Below, one piece after another: positions 46,201 through 58,385 of a stretch of DNA of 64,000 nucleotides (the stretch's first letter is position 1; each line of letters opens with the position of its first letter). The stretch is from contig NW_025813595.1 of NCBI RefSeq assembly GCF_910589235.1, positions 2,418,001 through 2,482,000 on the forward strand, read 5' to 3'. Below the pieces are notes generated by a model. That model made no database searches. It saw only the letters and a list, made by a program, of their open reading frames with translations, and was not told the origin of the DNA. The position numbers and the translations under genes were made by a program. This DNA is from Vespa crabro (lineage: Eukaryota > Arthropoda > Insecta > Hymenoptera > Vespidae).

Positions 46201-49200
46201 TATAACAATAACAACGATAATAAAAATAATAACGATAATAACGATAATAACGATAATAATAAATATAGTAATAATAACAATAATAACGACAATAACGATA
46301 ATAATGATAATAATGATAATAGTAATAAAAACGATAATAATAAAAATTATAATAATAACGATAATAACGATAATAGTACATGTAATAATAATACTAATAA
46401 CTATAATAACGAGAGTAACGATAATAATTATAATGACGATTAAAATAACAACGATAATACCGATAATGGTATTATTAATAATAACGATAATAACGATATT
46501 TACGATAATAATAATAACAATAATATAGAAAAGAATGATATTATCAATAATAACAATAATGATAATAATAATAATGATAATAGCAATAATAACGATAATA
46601 AAGGTATTAACGATAATAATGATGATAATAATAATAATAATATCAAAAATAACAATAATTACCATAATGACTATAATGACGATAATAACAATAACGATAA
46701 TGACGATGATAATAATATCTATAATAAAGTTAATAACTATAAAAATAATAATAATAATAACGATAATAACGATATCAATGATAATAACGATAATAGCGAT
46801 AATAATGATAATTATAATAACGATATTAACAAGAATAATAATAATAATAATAGCGTTAAGAGGGATAATAAGTACGTCACAGATAATAATAATAACAATA
46901 ATATTAATAAAATCGATAATAACGATAATAATAATAAAAATAAGGACGATTTTAACGATTTTACGATAATAGCAATAGCGGTAATAAAGATAAAACTCTT
47001 AACAATAATAACCATATTAAAGATTTTAACGATAAACATAATAAGGATATTAACGATTTTAACGATAATAATGATAATAATAATAATAATAATAACATTA
47101 ATAAAGTTAATAGCGTAAATAACGATAATAGCGATAATTATGAAATTAATAATAATAATAATATCGATAATAATGATTATAATTATATTAACTATAAAAA
47201 CGACAATAATATTAATAATAATAATGAAAATAATAATACCGTTAATGACGATAATAGCGATAATAGTAGTAGATGCAATATCAATAATAACAATAATATC
47301 GATATAAAGATAATAACGATAATAATATTACCGATTATAACGAAAATAGTAATAATAATAATAGCGATAATAACGATAATAACGACAATAACGATAATAA
47401 TGATAATAATAATAATAATTATAATAATAATAATAATAATAATAATAGTTTTAAAAATAATAACATTAATGTCTTTATTAACGACAATAATTGTGGTAAT
47501 GTTAAGAATCATAACAATAATAACGATCATAACGATTATGACGATAACAATATAATTGATAATAACGTCTATAGTCATAATAATAATAATAACGATAATA
47601 ATGATAATTATAATAACGATAATAACGATAGTAACAACAATAATAATAATAATAATAATAACGATAAAAGGGATAATATCTATGTCAATGATAATAATAA
47701 TAACAAAACTATCAATAAAAACGATGATAACGATAATAATGATAATAATTTAACAATAATAACGATATTAAAGATTTTAAGGATAATAATAATAAGAATA
47801 ATAACGATAATAACGAAAGGAATAATAATTTAATATCGATAGTAACAATAATAACGACAAAGTCGATAGTAACGATAATAATAATAACGATAATAACGAT
47901 GATAATAATAACGATCATAAAGTTAATAATAAAAATGATATTAAAGATAATAACGGTAATAACAATACTAACGTTAATAGCGATAATTATAATATCGATA
48001 TTAATGATAATATCGGTAATAATTGTAACAACATTAACAATAAAAAGGATAATAATAATAACAACAAAAACATTATTAACGATATTAACTATAATAAAAT
48101 TTATAATAATAACGACAATGACGATAATAATGATAATAATAGAAGTAATAATAACAATATTAAGAGTATTAAATATAACAATGATTATAATGAGAATAGT
48201 AGTAGTAATAATAGCAGTAATAACAATAATAACGATAATAACGATTATAACAATGTTAACGATAATAATATTGACGATAATAACGATAATAGTCATAATA
48301 TTATTAATAATAATAATAAAGATAACAACGCTATTAACGATAATAATGACAGTAATAATAATAATAATAACGAAGATAACGTTAACAATGATAATACCGA
48401 TAATAACGATAATATCAATAATAATAATAGTATTAATTACGATAATGACGATATTAACGATAATAATATTAGTAATAATAACAATAATAGTAATAATAAA
48501 AATAATAATAATATCATTAATATCGATAATAACGGTAATAATAATAACAATATCAACGATAATATCCATAATAATAATAACAATATTAAAAATAATATCG
48601 ATAATAATAATAATTATAATAAAAACAGTAATATCGACAATAAAGATAATAACCTTAATAATAATAAGGATTATAATGATAATAACGAAAATAACGATAT
48701 TAACGATTATAATAATAACGCTAATAACGATAATAATGATAATAATATTATTAATAATAACGATAAAAACGATTATAATGGAAATAACAATAATAACAAT
48801 ATCGATAATAACGAAAATAACGCTAATAACGATAATAATAATATTAGTAATATTAGTAATAATAAAAATGATAATTACGATAATAACGATAATATTAATA
48901 GATATAATAACATTATAACAATAATAACGATAGAAACGATAAATAAGATATCCATAATAACGATAATAAAGACAATAATAATAACAATAATAAAATTGAT
49001 AATAACTATAATAACGATAGTAAACATGAAGACGGCAATGAAGATAATAATTATAACGATAGTAACGATAATATCGATAATCATTATATTAAGAAGAGCG
49101 ATAATAACGTGAATAGTAATAACTATAAATTCGATAATAATGATATTAATGAAAATAACTATAAAAATAATATTAAATAATACACTGATACGGATAATAA

Positions 49201-51063
49201 CAATAACAATAATAACAATAAAACGATTATTACGATAATAACGATAATAATAAGATTAATAGTAATATCGATAATAAGGTTAATTACGAAAATAACGGTA
49301 AAATGATAATAACTATAATAACGACAATAATAATAATTATAATAACGATAATAAATATAATAGCGATAATAATAATAACAACATCAAAGATAATAACGAT
49401 ATTAACAATAATAACGATAATACAGATAATAATAATAATAAATATAATGAAAATAATAATTATAACAATAATAACAATAATAAAGATAATAACGTAATAA
49501 CGATAATAATAATAAGATTTATGAAGATATTAGCTATAATAACGATAATAACGATAATAATTGTAATGTTAACAATAATAACAATAATAACAATAATCGC
49601 GGTAATTACAATATTAACGATAATAACGATAATAATAATAACACTAATAACGATAATATCGATAATAACGTTAATTACGATAATAATAATTACAATTGTA
49701 GCGATAATATCGATACGAAAGATAATAATATTAATAATAATATCAATGACAACGATTATAACGCTAATTATTAAAAGATCATACCTAAAATAAGGATAAT
49801 AATGATAGGAACGTTAATTATAATAACAATAATAATTATAATGATAATAACGAAAAAATAATAATAATAAGACCTATAAGAACGATAATATAGATAATAA
49901 TAGTAGTAATAATAACAATATTAGCAAAATTAACGATAATAACGATAACAATATTAACGATAATAACGTTAGTTATAACAATATTAATAACAATAATAAC
50001 GATAATAAAGATAACAATAATAATCAATAACGATAATTACGATAATAACGTTAATAATAAGAATAATAATTATAATAATAATAACTATAAAAACGATAAT
50101 AACCATAATAACGAAAATAACAATGATAGCGATAATAATAATAATAATAATAATAATATTAACGAAAATAGCGGTAATAACGGTAAGAACGATAAAAATA
50201 GTAGTAAAAATATACGTAATAACCATAATAAGAATAATAACATTCAAGTAAATAACGATAATAAAGACAATAATATTAATAATTATAACGATAATAATGA
50301 TAATAACGATAATAATTGAATCGAAAAGAACCACAATAATAATAATAATAATAACGTTGATAAGGATAATAACGATATCATAGGTAATAATAATAACAAA
50401 AATATAGATAATAACGATAATAACGATAATAACGACATTTAATATAATAATAATAACGATAATATCGATAATAATAATAACGATAATGACGACAAAAGTA
50501 ATAATAATATTAATGGTAATAACGATAATAATGATAATATCGATAATAAATATAACGTAAATGACGACGATAATAATAATCATAATAACGATAATAAGGA
50601 TGAATACGATAACATCGATAATAATAATAGCAACATTAACAATAATATCATTAAAAACGATGATAATCATAGTAATAATAATAACAACAATAATAATAGT
50701 CATAATAATAATAACATTAATAACGATAATAACCATAATAACGATTCTAGCGATATTAATTATAATAATTATAACAAAAATAACGTCAATAACGATAATT
50801 ATGATAAAAATAATCATAAAAATATCGATAATAGTGATTATAACGATAATAAATATAAAAACGACAATAATATTGATAATAATAATGAAAATAATAATAT
50901 AGTCGATGACGATATTAGCGATAATAGTAGGAGTAGTAATATCAATAATAACAATAATAATAATAAAAAAGATAATAACGATAATTATATTTACGATTAT
51001 AATAAAAATAGTAATAATAATAATAAAGATTATACCGATAATAACGATAATAACGATAAGGAC

Positions 51064-51135
<72 letters not shown>
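51064..51135 (+). repeat. Pure (AAT)24 microsatellite in tandem copy 2
   Basis: Twenty-four AAT triplets, two more than the equivalent run at 42,228-42,293. Confidence 0.95.
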
Positions 51136-51140
<5 letters not shown>

Positions 51141-51321
51141 TAAAAACAATAATTTGTATAATATCGATAATAATAGTGTTAATGTTAAGAATAATAACAA
51201 TAATACCGATAATATTGATTATGACGATGACAATATTATTGTAAATAACTTCAACAGTAATAATAATAATAACGATAATATCCATATTAACGATGATAAT
51301 AACAATAATAATAAAGATAAT

Positions 51322-51334
51322 AACGATTTTTCGA
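51322..51334 (+). other. One-base deletion changing the triplet register
   Basis: Copy 2 reads AACGATTTTTCGATAA where copy 1 (42,481-42,494) reads AACGATATTTTCGATAA. The A at 42,486 has no counterpart. Downstream of it the N/D register continues one base earlier in copy 2, so this is a directly observed recent phase slip. Confidence 0.85.
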
Positions 51335-51620
51335 TAATAACGAAAATAACGCTAATAACTTTAATAACGATAATGACGATAGTAACGATTATAATAATAA
51401 CGATAATAACGATAATAGTAGTAATATTATTAAGGTTAATAACGATATTTACAATAATAATTATAATAAAAATAAAGATAACAACGATAGTAGCAATAAT
51501 AACGATAATAATATAACAATATTAATAATAATATTGAAAATTAAAATAATAATAATAGCAATAATAAGGATATTAACGGTAATAACGATAATAATAAAAC
51601 AACATTAATAACGATATTAA

Positions 51621-51875
51621 AGAAAATAGTAATAACAATAGTAACGAAAACAACGATAACAACATTAATAATAATAATAATAATATCGAAAGTAATTAAA
51701 ATAACGGTGACAACTATAATATTAATAACAATAATAACGATAATAACGATAATAACTATAGTAATAATACTAATAATAACGATAATAACGATATTAATGG
51801 CAATATCGATAATAACAGTAATATTAATAGTCATATTGAGGATAATAACGATAATAACGTTTATAACGATAATAA
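51621..51875 (+). repeat. CGGTGAC segment, copy c (right end of tandem copy 2)
   Basis: Near-identical to 42,780-43,034, with CGGTGAC at 51,705. The right boundary of the 8.6-kb copy falls inside this family. Confidence 0.9.
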
Positions 51876-51880
51876 TAATA

Positions 51881-53545
51881 ACAATAACATTGATAATAAC
51901 GACAATAATCATAATAACTGTAATAATAATTACAAAAATAACTATTAAAACGGTAATAACAATAATAATAATAACAAAAATGACGATAAAACTGTAATAA
52001 TGATAAGAATAATAATAATAATGACGATAATAGCGGTAAGAACGCGTAATAATAAATAAAATAGTAACAATAGTAATAATAGCAATAATAACGATGGTAA
52101 CAAAATGGAAGATAATGGTAATAATATTAATTACGAAAATAAGGATAATAACGATACTAACTATATAAATAATATAAATAACAATAATAATTATAATAAT
52201 AACATAAATAATAACGATAATAAATATTATAACGTTAAATATACAAGTAATAACATTATTATTAAAGATAATTAAGATAAGAACGATAATAATAATCATA
52301 ATAATAACAATAATAATAATAACAATAATATCAAAAGTAGTAATAACGATAATATCGATAATAATGTCAATAAAGATAAGAATAATAATAATAACTATAA
52401 TAACATTAATAACGATAGTAATAATTACGAAAATAATAATAAAAGCGGTAATAATAATAACAATAATAACGATAATAGTGATAACAATGATAACGATAAT
52501 AAAGATAATATCGATAATAATAACAACAATATTAACGAGAGTAACCTTAATAATAATAATAGTAAAAACTATAAAAACGATAATAACGATAATAAAGATA
52601 ATAATACTAATGATATTAACGATAATAGTAATAATTATTATAACGATAAGAACGACAATAAAGGTAATAATAATAATAATAATAACGAAAATAAGGATAA
52701 TAACGATTATAATAATAATAATAATAACGAAAATAATGATAATAACGATAACAACGAAAATAATAATAACAATAATAGCGATAATAACGATTTTAACGAT
52801 AATAAGGATAATAATAATAATTAAAATAACGATAGAAACGGTAAAAACGATAATAACGAAGATAACGATGATAACGATATTAACGATAATGATAATAATC
52901 AGAATAACGATGATAACGATAATATCGATAATAATAAAAATAATAATAATAATAATGATCGTAACGATAATAAAGATAATAATAGCAGTAATAGTAACAA
53001 TAATCATAGTAATAACTATAATAACGATAATATCGATAATAATAAAATTGACAAAGTTGATAGAAATGATAATAATAGCGATAATAACCATAATTACGTT
53101 AATAATAATAACAATAATAAAGATAATACCGATATTGACATTAATAACAATGATAATAGTAGCAACAATAACGATAATTAAGAAAATAAAAATGATAATA
53201 AAAACGATACTAAGGATAAGAACGATATCATCAATAATATTAATAAGAAAAATAAAGATAATATCGATTATATTAATAAAAATATTAACAATTATATAGA
53301 TAATTATAATAATAATATTAACAATAATAACGATAATAACAATATTAACGATAATAAGTATAATAAAAATGACGATATTTACGAATATAACGATAAAAGA
53401 AATTTTAATTATACCAATAATAAGGATAATAAAGATATCGTCGATAATAATAATAACATTAATAATGATAATATTGATATTAATATTATCAATTTTAACG
53501 ATATTAAGGATAAGTTTAATAATAATAATACCGATAATAACGATA
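51881..53545 (+). repeat. Segmental duplication B, copy 2
   Basis: Partner of 22,811-24,640. It starts six bases after the end of tandem copy 2 with ACAATAACATTGATAATAAC. It contains GAACGCGTAATAATAAATAA, GATGGTAACAAAATGGAAGA, GATCGTAACGATAATAAAGA and AAAGATATCGTCGATAATAA. Confidence 0.85.
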
Positions 53546-53702
53546 ATAACAATAATAATAATAGTAATAATTACGATAATGACGAAATTAACGATAATAA
53601 GTATAATAAAAATAACAATAAATACGATAATAACACTTATAATACTAATAACGACATTAATATATATAAAAATAACATTAATACTGAAAATAACATTAAT
53701 AC

Positions 53703-53740
53703 TAATAATAATCGTATTATCCTTAATACGATTATTATTA
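53703..53740. repeat. Perfect 17-bp inverted repeat with 4-bp loop at the strand switch
   Basis: TAATAATAATCGTATTA (53,703-53,719), then TCCT, then TAATACGATTATTATTA (53,724-53,740). The arms are exact reverse complements. The array's A-rich strand is plus on the left side of the loop and minus on the right, so the hairpin marks the exact point where polarity flips. Confidence 0.95.
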
Positions 53741-54411
53741 TTATCGTTATTATCGTTATTATTGTTATTAATATTATAGGTGTCACCGTTATTATACTTA
53801 CAATCGCTATTAATATTATTATTATTATTAAAGCTGTTATCGTTGTATCCGTTACAATTGTTATTACTATTTTCGTTAACATTGTTATTATTGTTGTTTT
53901 TATTATCGTTATTCTTGTTATTATTTTTATTATCAATATTACCGTTAGTATCATTATAAACGTTATTATTATTACTATTATAAACAACGTTATCATTATT
54001 ATTGTTACTTACAATAATAATATTATTATTAATATCGTTATTATCGTTATTATTATAGTTGCTATTTTCGTTAGGAACATTATTATTGTTATGATTACAA
54101 TTATTAATATCGAAATTATCGTAAATATTGTTATTAATATTATCGACATTATCGTTATTATCGTTATTATTATTATCGTTATTATCGTTAATAGTATTAT
54201 CGCTATTATCGTTATTATCGACTCTTTCGTTATTATTGCTATTATTACTATTATTTTTATTATCGTAATTATCGTTATTATCGTCAATATTGTTAGTATC
54301 TTTATTGTTATTAGTTTTACGATCATTATTATCATAATTATCGTTATCATTATTATTAATAATATCGATATTATCGTTAATTTTATTATCGCTATTATTT
54401 TTATAATCCAT
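53724..54411 (-). repeat. Inverted block of the triplet array
   Basis: For 688 bp the plus strand is T-rich (TTATCGTTATTATTG words), the reverse complement of the surrounding array. It is the only such block in the window. Its left portion (53,724-53,880) reads, on the minus strand, GAAAATAGTAATAACAATTG and then AACGGTGACACCTATAATAT, a diverged inverted copy of the CGGTGAC segment. A minus-strand open frame of 956 codons runs from 54,411 to 51,541 across the switch, but its composition changes from N/D to I/V at the switch, as expected from register and strand change alone. Confidence 0.95.
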
Positions 54412-54430
54412 GTTTAATTATATAATAATA
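54400..54430. other. Right edge of the inverted block
   Basis: Polarity returns to A-rich plus strand within TTTTTATAATCCATGTTTAA and TTATATAATAATAGTAG. Unlike the left edge there is no perfect hairpin, only weak AT-rich self-complementarity. Confidence 0.6.
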
Positions 54431-55059
54431 GTAGTAATAACAACGATAATAGTAGGAATAATAACAATAATAACAATTATAGCTATAATAATGTTATTAC
54501 CGATAATAACGATAATTATAATATTCATAGTAACTATAATAAGGATATTATCCATATTAATAATAACTATAATAACGATAATAACGGTAATAACAATTAT
54601 AATAGAAGTATTAATAACAATATAAAGAATAATAACAATAAAAACAATAATACCAATAAAAATAGTAGTAATTAAAAGTAATATTTATAATAACGATAAA
54701 AACGATTTTAACGATAATAATAATGACGATAATTAGGATAATATCGATAATAATAATAACAATATTAACGATAATATCGATTATAATAATAACATTAATA
54801 ACAATAATTACACAAATAACGATTATAACGATAATAATTATAATAGTAATAATAACCATAATAAAGATAATAACGACACAATAATAATAATAATAACTAT
54901 AATAACGGTATTAACGATAGAAATAATAGAAAAATGACAATAATATCAATAATAATGTTAAAAAAGATAATAAAGATAGTATCGTTAATAATAATAACGA
55001 TAATAATGATAATAGCGATAAAAAAAATAACGACAATAACGATAATATTGACAATATTA

Positions 55060-55831
55060 AAGATAATAATGATAATAACGTTAAAACGATAATAATTATC
55101 ATAATTATAGTAGCAGTAACGTTAATAACGACATTAAAAATAAAAATAATAATGATAATATAGATAATAATAATAAAATTCATAACATTAATAACGTTAA
55201 TAATGATATTAACGGTAAAAATAGTAAAATTGATAACTCTAATAAAGATATAATATTATTAATAATAACTATAATAACGATTACAAAGGAAATAATAATA
55301 ATATCAAAATAGAAAGTAACGATAATAACGGTAAAAACGATAATAATAATAGTAATAATACTAGTAATAATAATAACGGTAATTACGATAATAACAATAA
55401 TAATAATAGTTACAATAGCATTATAACAATAATAACGACAACAACGATAATAACGATATCTATAATAACGATAATAAAGACAATAATAAAAACAATAATA
55501 ATATCGTTTATAACTTTAATAACGATGATAACCATAATGACGGTAATAACGATAATATCGATATTAATAATAATAATAATAACAGTAATATCGAAAATAA
55601 CGATAATAACGAAAGTAATAATAATAATAATAATAACAATAATAATAATAATATCCGTAATTCAGATAATGACGCCAATAATAATAATTATAATAATATT
55701 AGTAATAATAACGATAATGACGATAATAATAATAGTATTAATAACAATATTAAAAATAATAACGATAATAACGATAATAACGATATTAATAATAATAATA
55801 ACGACATTATAACTATAATAAGTATAATAAC
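55060..55831 (+). repeat. Segment Q, copy 3
   Basis: GTTAAAACGATAATAATTAT, AAAATTCATAACATTAAT, AAAGATATAATATTATTAAT, GATTACAAAGGAAATAATAA, and onwards to the module head at 55,832; same order as 12,190-12,766. Confidence 0.7.
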
Positions 55832-55900
55832 GATATGTTATTAACGTTAAAGACGACAATAGTAGAAACAATAATAAAGATATTATCGAAAATAACGATA
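55832..55900 (+). repeat. GATATGGTAT module, copy 5 (head, decayed)
   Basis: GATATGTTATTAACGTTAAA followed by GACGACAATAGTAGAAACAA and AAAGATATTATCGAAAATAA. The head is shortened relative to 13,150-13,260. Confidence 0.6.
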
Positions 55901-56879
55901 ATAACAATAATAATAATAACAGTAAAAACGATAATAACGATATTGCGATTAATAATAATAATAATAGTAATATTATTATAAGATAAAATAATAATAAGAT
56001 AAAATAATAATAATATTAACGATTACAACGAAAATAATGATAATAATAGTAGTAATAATAACAGTAATAACAATAATAATGATAATAAAGAAAATAACGG
56101 TAATTACAATAATAATTATAAGAATAATCTATTTAACATTGATATAAACGTTAATAACGATAATATTAATGACATTAATAACGATAATAACGATTATAAT
56201 AATAAGAAAGATAATAGTATTAATAATAATAACAATATTAAAAATAATATGTATAATAACGATAATAATGACAATAATAGTAGTAATAATGACAGTAATA
56301 ACAATAATAGTAATAAAAACGATTTTAACGAAAATAATAATAAAGATAATAACGATAATATCTATAATATTAATAACAATATTTAACGTAACTTCGATAT
56401 AAATAATTGTAACAATAAATATATTAACGATCATAACGATAATAGCGACTATAACAATAACGATAATGACGACTTTAATAATAATAATAATATTATGTTT
56501 AGTAACAATAATAATAATAACGATTATAACGATACTAAGGATAATATTGATAATAACGATAATACCGATAATAACGACAATAAAGATAATCATTATAACG
56601 ATAATAACGATAATAATAATAATAATAATGACGCTAATAAAGTTAATAACTACAATAATAAAAATAATAATAAAAATAATAACGATAATAAGGATAAAAC
56701 CAATAATAATTTCAGTAATAATAACAATAATTTCAATAATGACGATAATAACGATAATAATAATAACAATAAAATCGATAATATCGTTAATAATAGGATT
56801 AATAACAACAAAATTAGGAATAATATATATAGTAACGATAATAACGGTAATAATTGTAGAAGCAATAACAGAAATAACA

Positions 56880-57388
56880 ATAATAACGATAATATTGATA
56901 ATAGTAATATTAATAATAACAATGATAAAGATAATATCGATAATAATAATAATTATAATAATAACACTAATATCGACAATAAAGATAATATCATTAATAA
57001 TAATAACGATTATAATGACAATAAAGAAAATTACGATAATAACGATTATAATAATAACGCTAATAACGATTATAATGGAAATAACAATAATAACAATATC
57101 GATAATAACGAAAATAACGCAAATAACGATAATAATAATAGTAGAAATAGTAGTAATAATAAAAATGATAATTACGATAATAACGATAATAATAATAGAT
57201 ATAATAACATTATGACAATAATAACGGTAAAAACCCTAATTACGATATCCATGATAACGATCATAAAAACAATAATAATAACAATAATGAAATTGATAAT
57301 AATTATAATAACGATAATAAACATGACGACGACAATGAAGATAATAATAATTACGATAATGACGATAATATCGATAATAATAATAATA
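56880..57388 (+). repeat. Third, older copy of part of the tandem unit, left part
   Basis: Pairs with 39,735-40,215 (and the copy-2 equivalent). Anchors are ATCGACAATAAAGATAATA, GATTATAATGGAAATAACAA, ATAGATATAATAACATTATG and GATATCCATGATAACG. Divergence is much greater than between the two main tandem copies. Confidence 0.8.
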
Positions 57389-57423
57389 ATAACGACGATA
57401 ATAACAACAATAAATTTATTAAC

Positions 57424-57824
57424 GATATGGTAGTAACGATAAAGGCGGCAATAGTAGTAATAGTAATAACGATAATAACGATAATAATGATAATAACGGC
57501 AATAAAACTAATTAAATAAAGATAATAACGATATTCTCAAAATTAATGGTTAAATTAAAGTTATAAGAATAATAATAATAACAACAATAACATCGATAAT
57601 AAGGATAATAAACCTAATAACAGTAACGATAATGCGACCTTAATAATAACAATAATAATAACGATAATAACGATAACAACAATAATAACAATAATAACTA
57701 TATTAACGATATCAATAATAACTAAAAGAACGTTAATTTCGATAGTAATAATAGCAATATAAAAGATAATAACGATAATAATAATAATATTATAGACATT
57801 AATAACTATAATAAAGGTAATATA
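57424..57824 (+). repeat. GATATGGTAT module, copy 6 (complete, 401 bp)
   Basis: GATATGGTAGTAACGATAAA, GGCGGCAATAGTAGTAATAG, CGGCAATAAAACTAATTAAA, CAGTAACGATAATGCGACCT, ATTAACGATATCAATAATAA, GTTAATTTCGATAGTAATAA and CATTAATAACTATAATAAAG. Same order as 12,767-13,149, with next-head spacing of 401 instead of 383 bp. Confidence 0.8.
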
Positions 57825-57890
57825 GATATGGTATAGGCGATTGAAACGACAATAGTAGTAATAGTAATAACGATAATAACGATAATAATA
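57825..57890 (+). repeat. GATATGGTAT module, copy 7 (head only)
   Basis: GATATGGTATAGGCGATTGA followed by AACGACAATAGTAGTAATAG and ACGATAATAACGATAATAAT. Confidence 0.7.
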
Positions 57891-58385
57891 ACAACAATAA
57901 CAATAATAATAAAGATAGTACAGAAATAATCGAAAATAACATTAATAACAATCATAATAATAACAATAATAATGATAATAACGATAATAGCTATTATAAC
58001 GATAATAAAGACAGTAATAATAATAATAATAATAGTAATATTAACTATTACAACAGAAATAATGATTAGTAATAATAACAAATATAACAATAATAACGCT
58101 AATAAAGAAAATAACGTTAATATCGACAATAATAATAACAATATTAACTATAATAACAATTATAGTAATAATAATAATAACGATAATAAAGGTAATAAAA
58201 TAATAATTCTAATAAATGTAACAAAAATAATCACCCCAATAATAACAATCATAACGGTTATGACAAGAATAATATTTATAATAATAATGAAAATAATGAT
58301 AATAACGATATAATCGATAATAATAAATACAATATTAACCATAATAACTATAATAATGGTAATAATAATAATAAATATAACGATA

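Larger units (their letters stand above)
43258..51875 (+). repeat. Large tandem duplication, copy 2 (8,618 bp)
   Basis: Near-identical to 34,368-43,034. Relative to copy 1 it lacks 54 bp near 47,729, has two extra AAT at 51,064-51,135 and lacks one base near 51,327. Substitutions include ACTGATAATAACG for ATTGATAATAACG around 44,035 and TAAATCCCTAAT for TAAAACCCTAAT around 44,083. The right flank switches directly to the start of segmental duplication B copy 2. Confidence 0.95.
57389..58385 (+). repeat. About 1-kb insertion carrying GATATGGTAT modules
   Basis: At 40,216 the tandem copy passes straight from GACGGCAATGAAGATAATAA to the GATAATATCGATAAT and GCGTGAATAG-like sequence that here resumes only at about 58,386. 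The extra kilobase holds one complete module (57,424-57,824) and the head of another (57,825 onward). The module arrangement therefore entered this copy, or was lost from the 40-kb and 49-kb copies. Confidence 0.7.

Noticed and set aside
34368..51875. LTR retrotransposon with 8.6-kb repeats
   Set aside because: The repeated units are long, near-identical, contain no gag/pol-like frame, no primer-binding site and no TG...CA termini.
51541..54411. A 956-residue minus-strand protein
   Set aside because: Composition switches from N/D to I/V exactly at the hairpin where array polarity flips, so it is two unrelated readings of repeat DNA.
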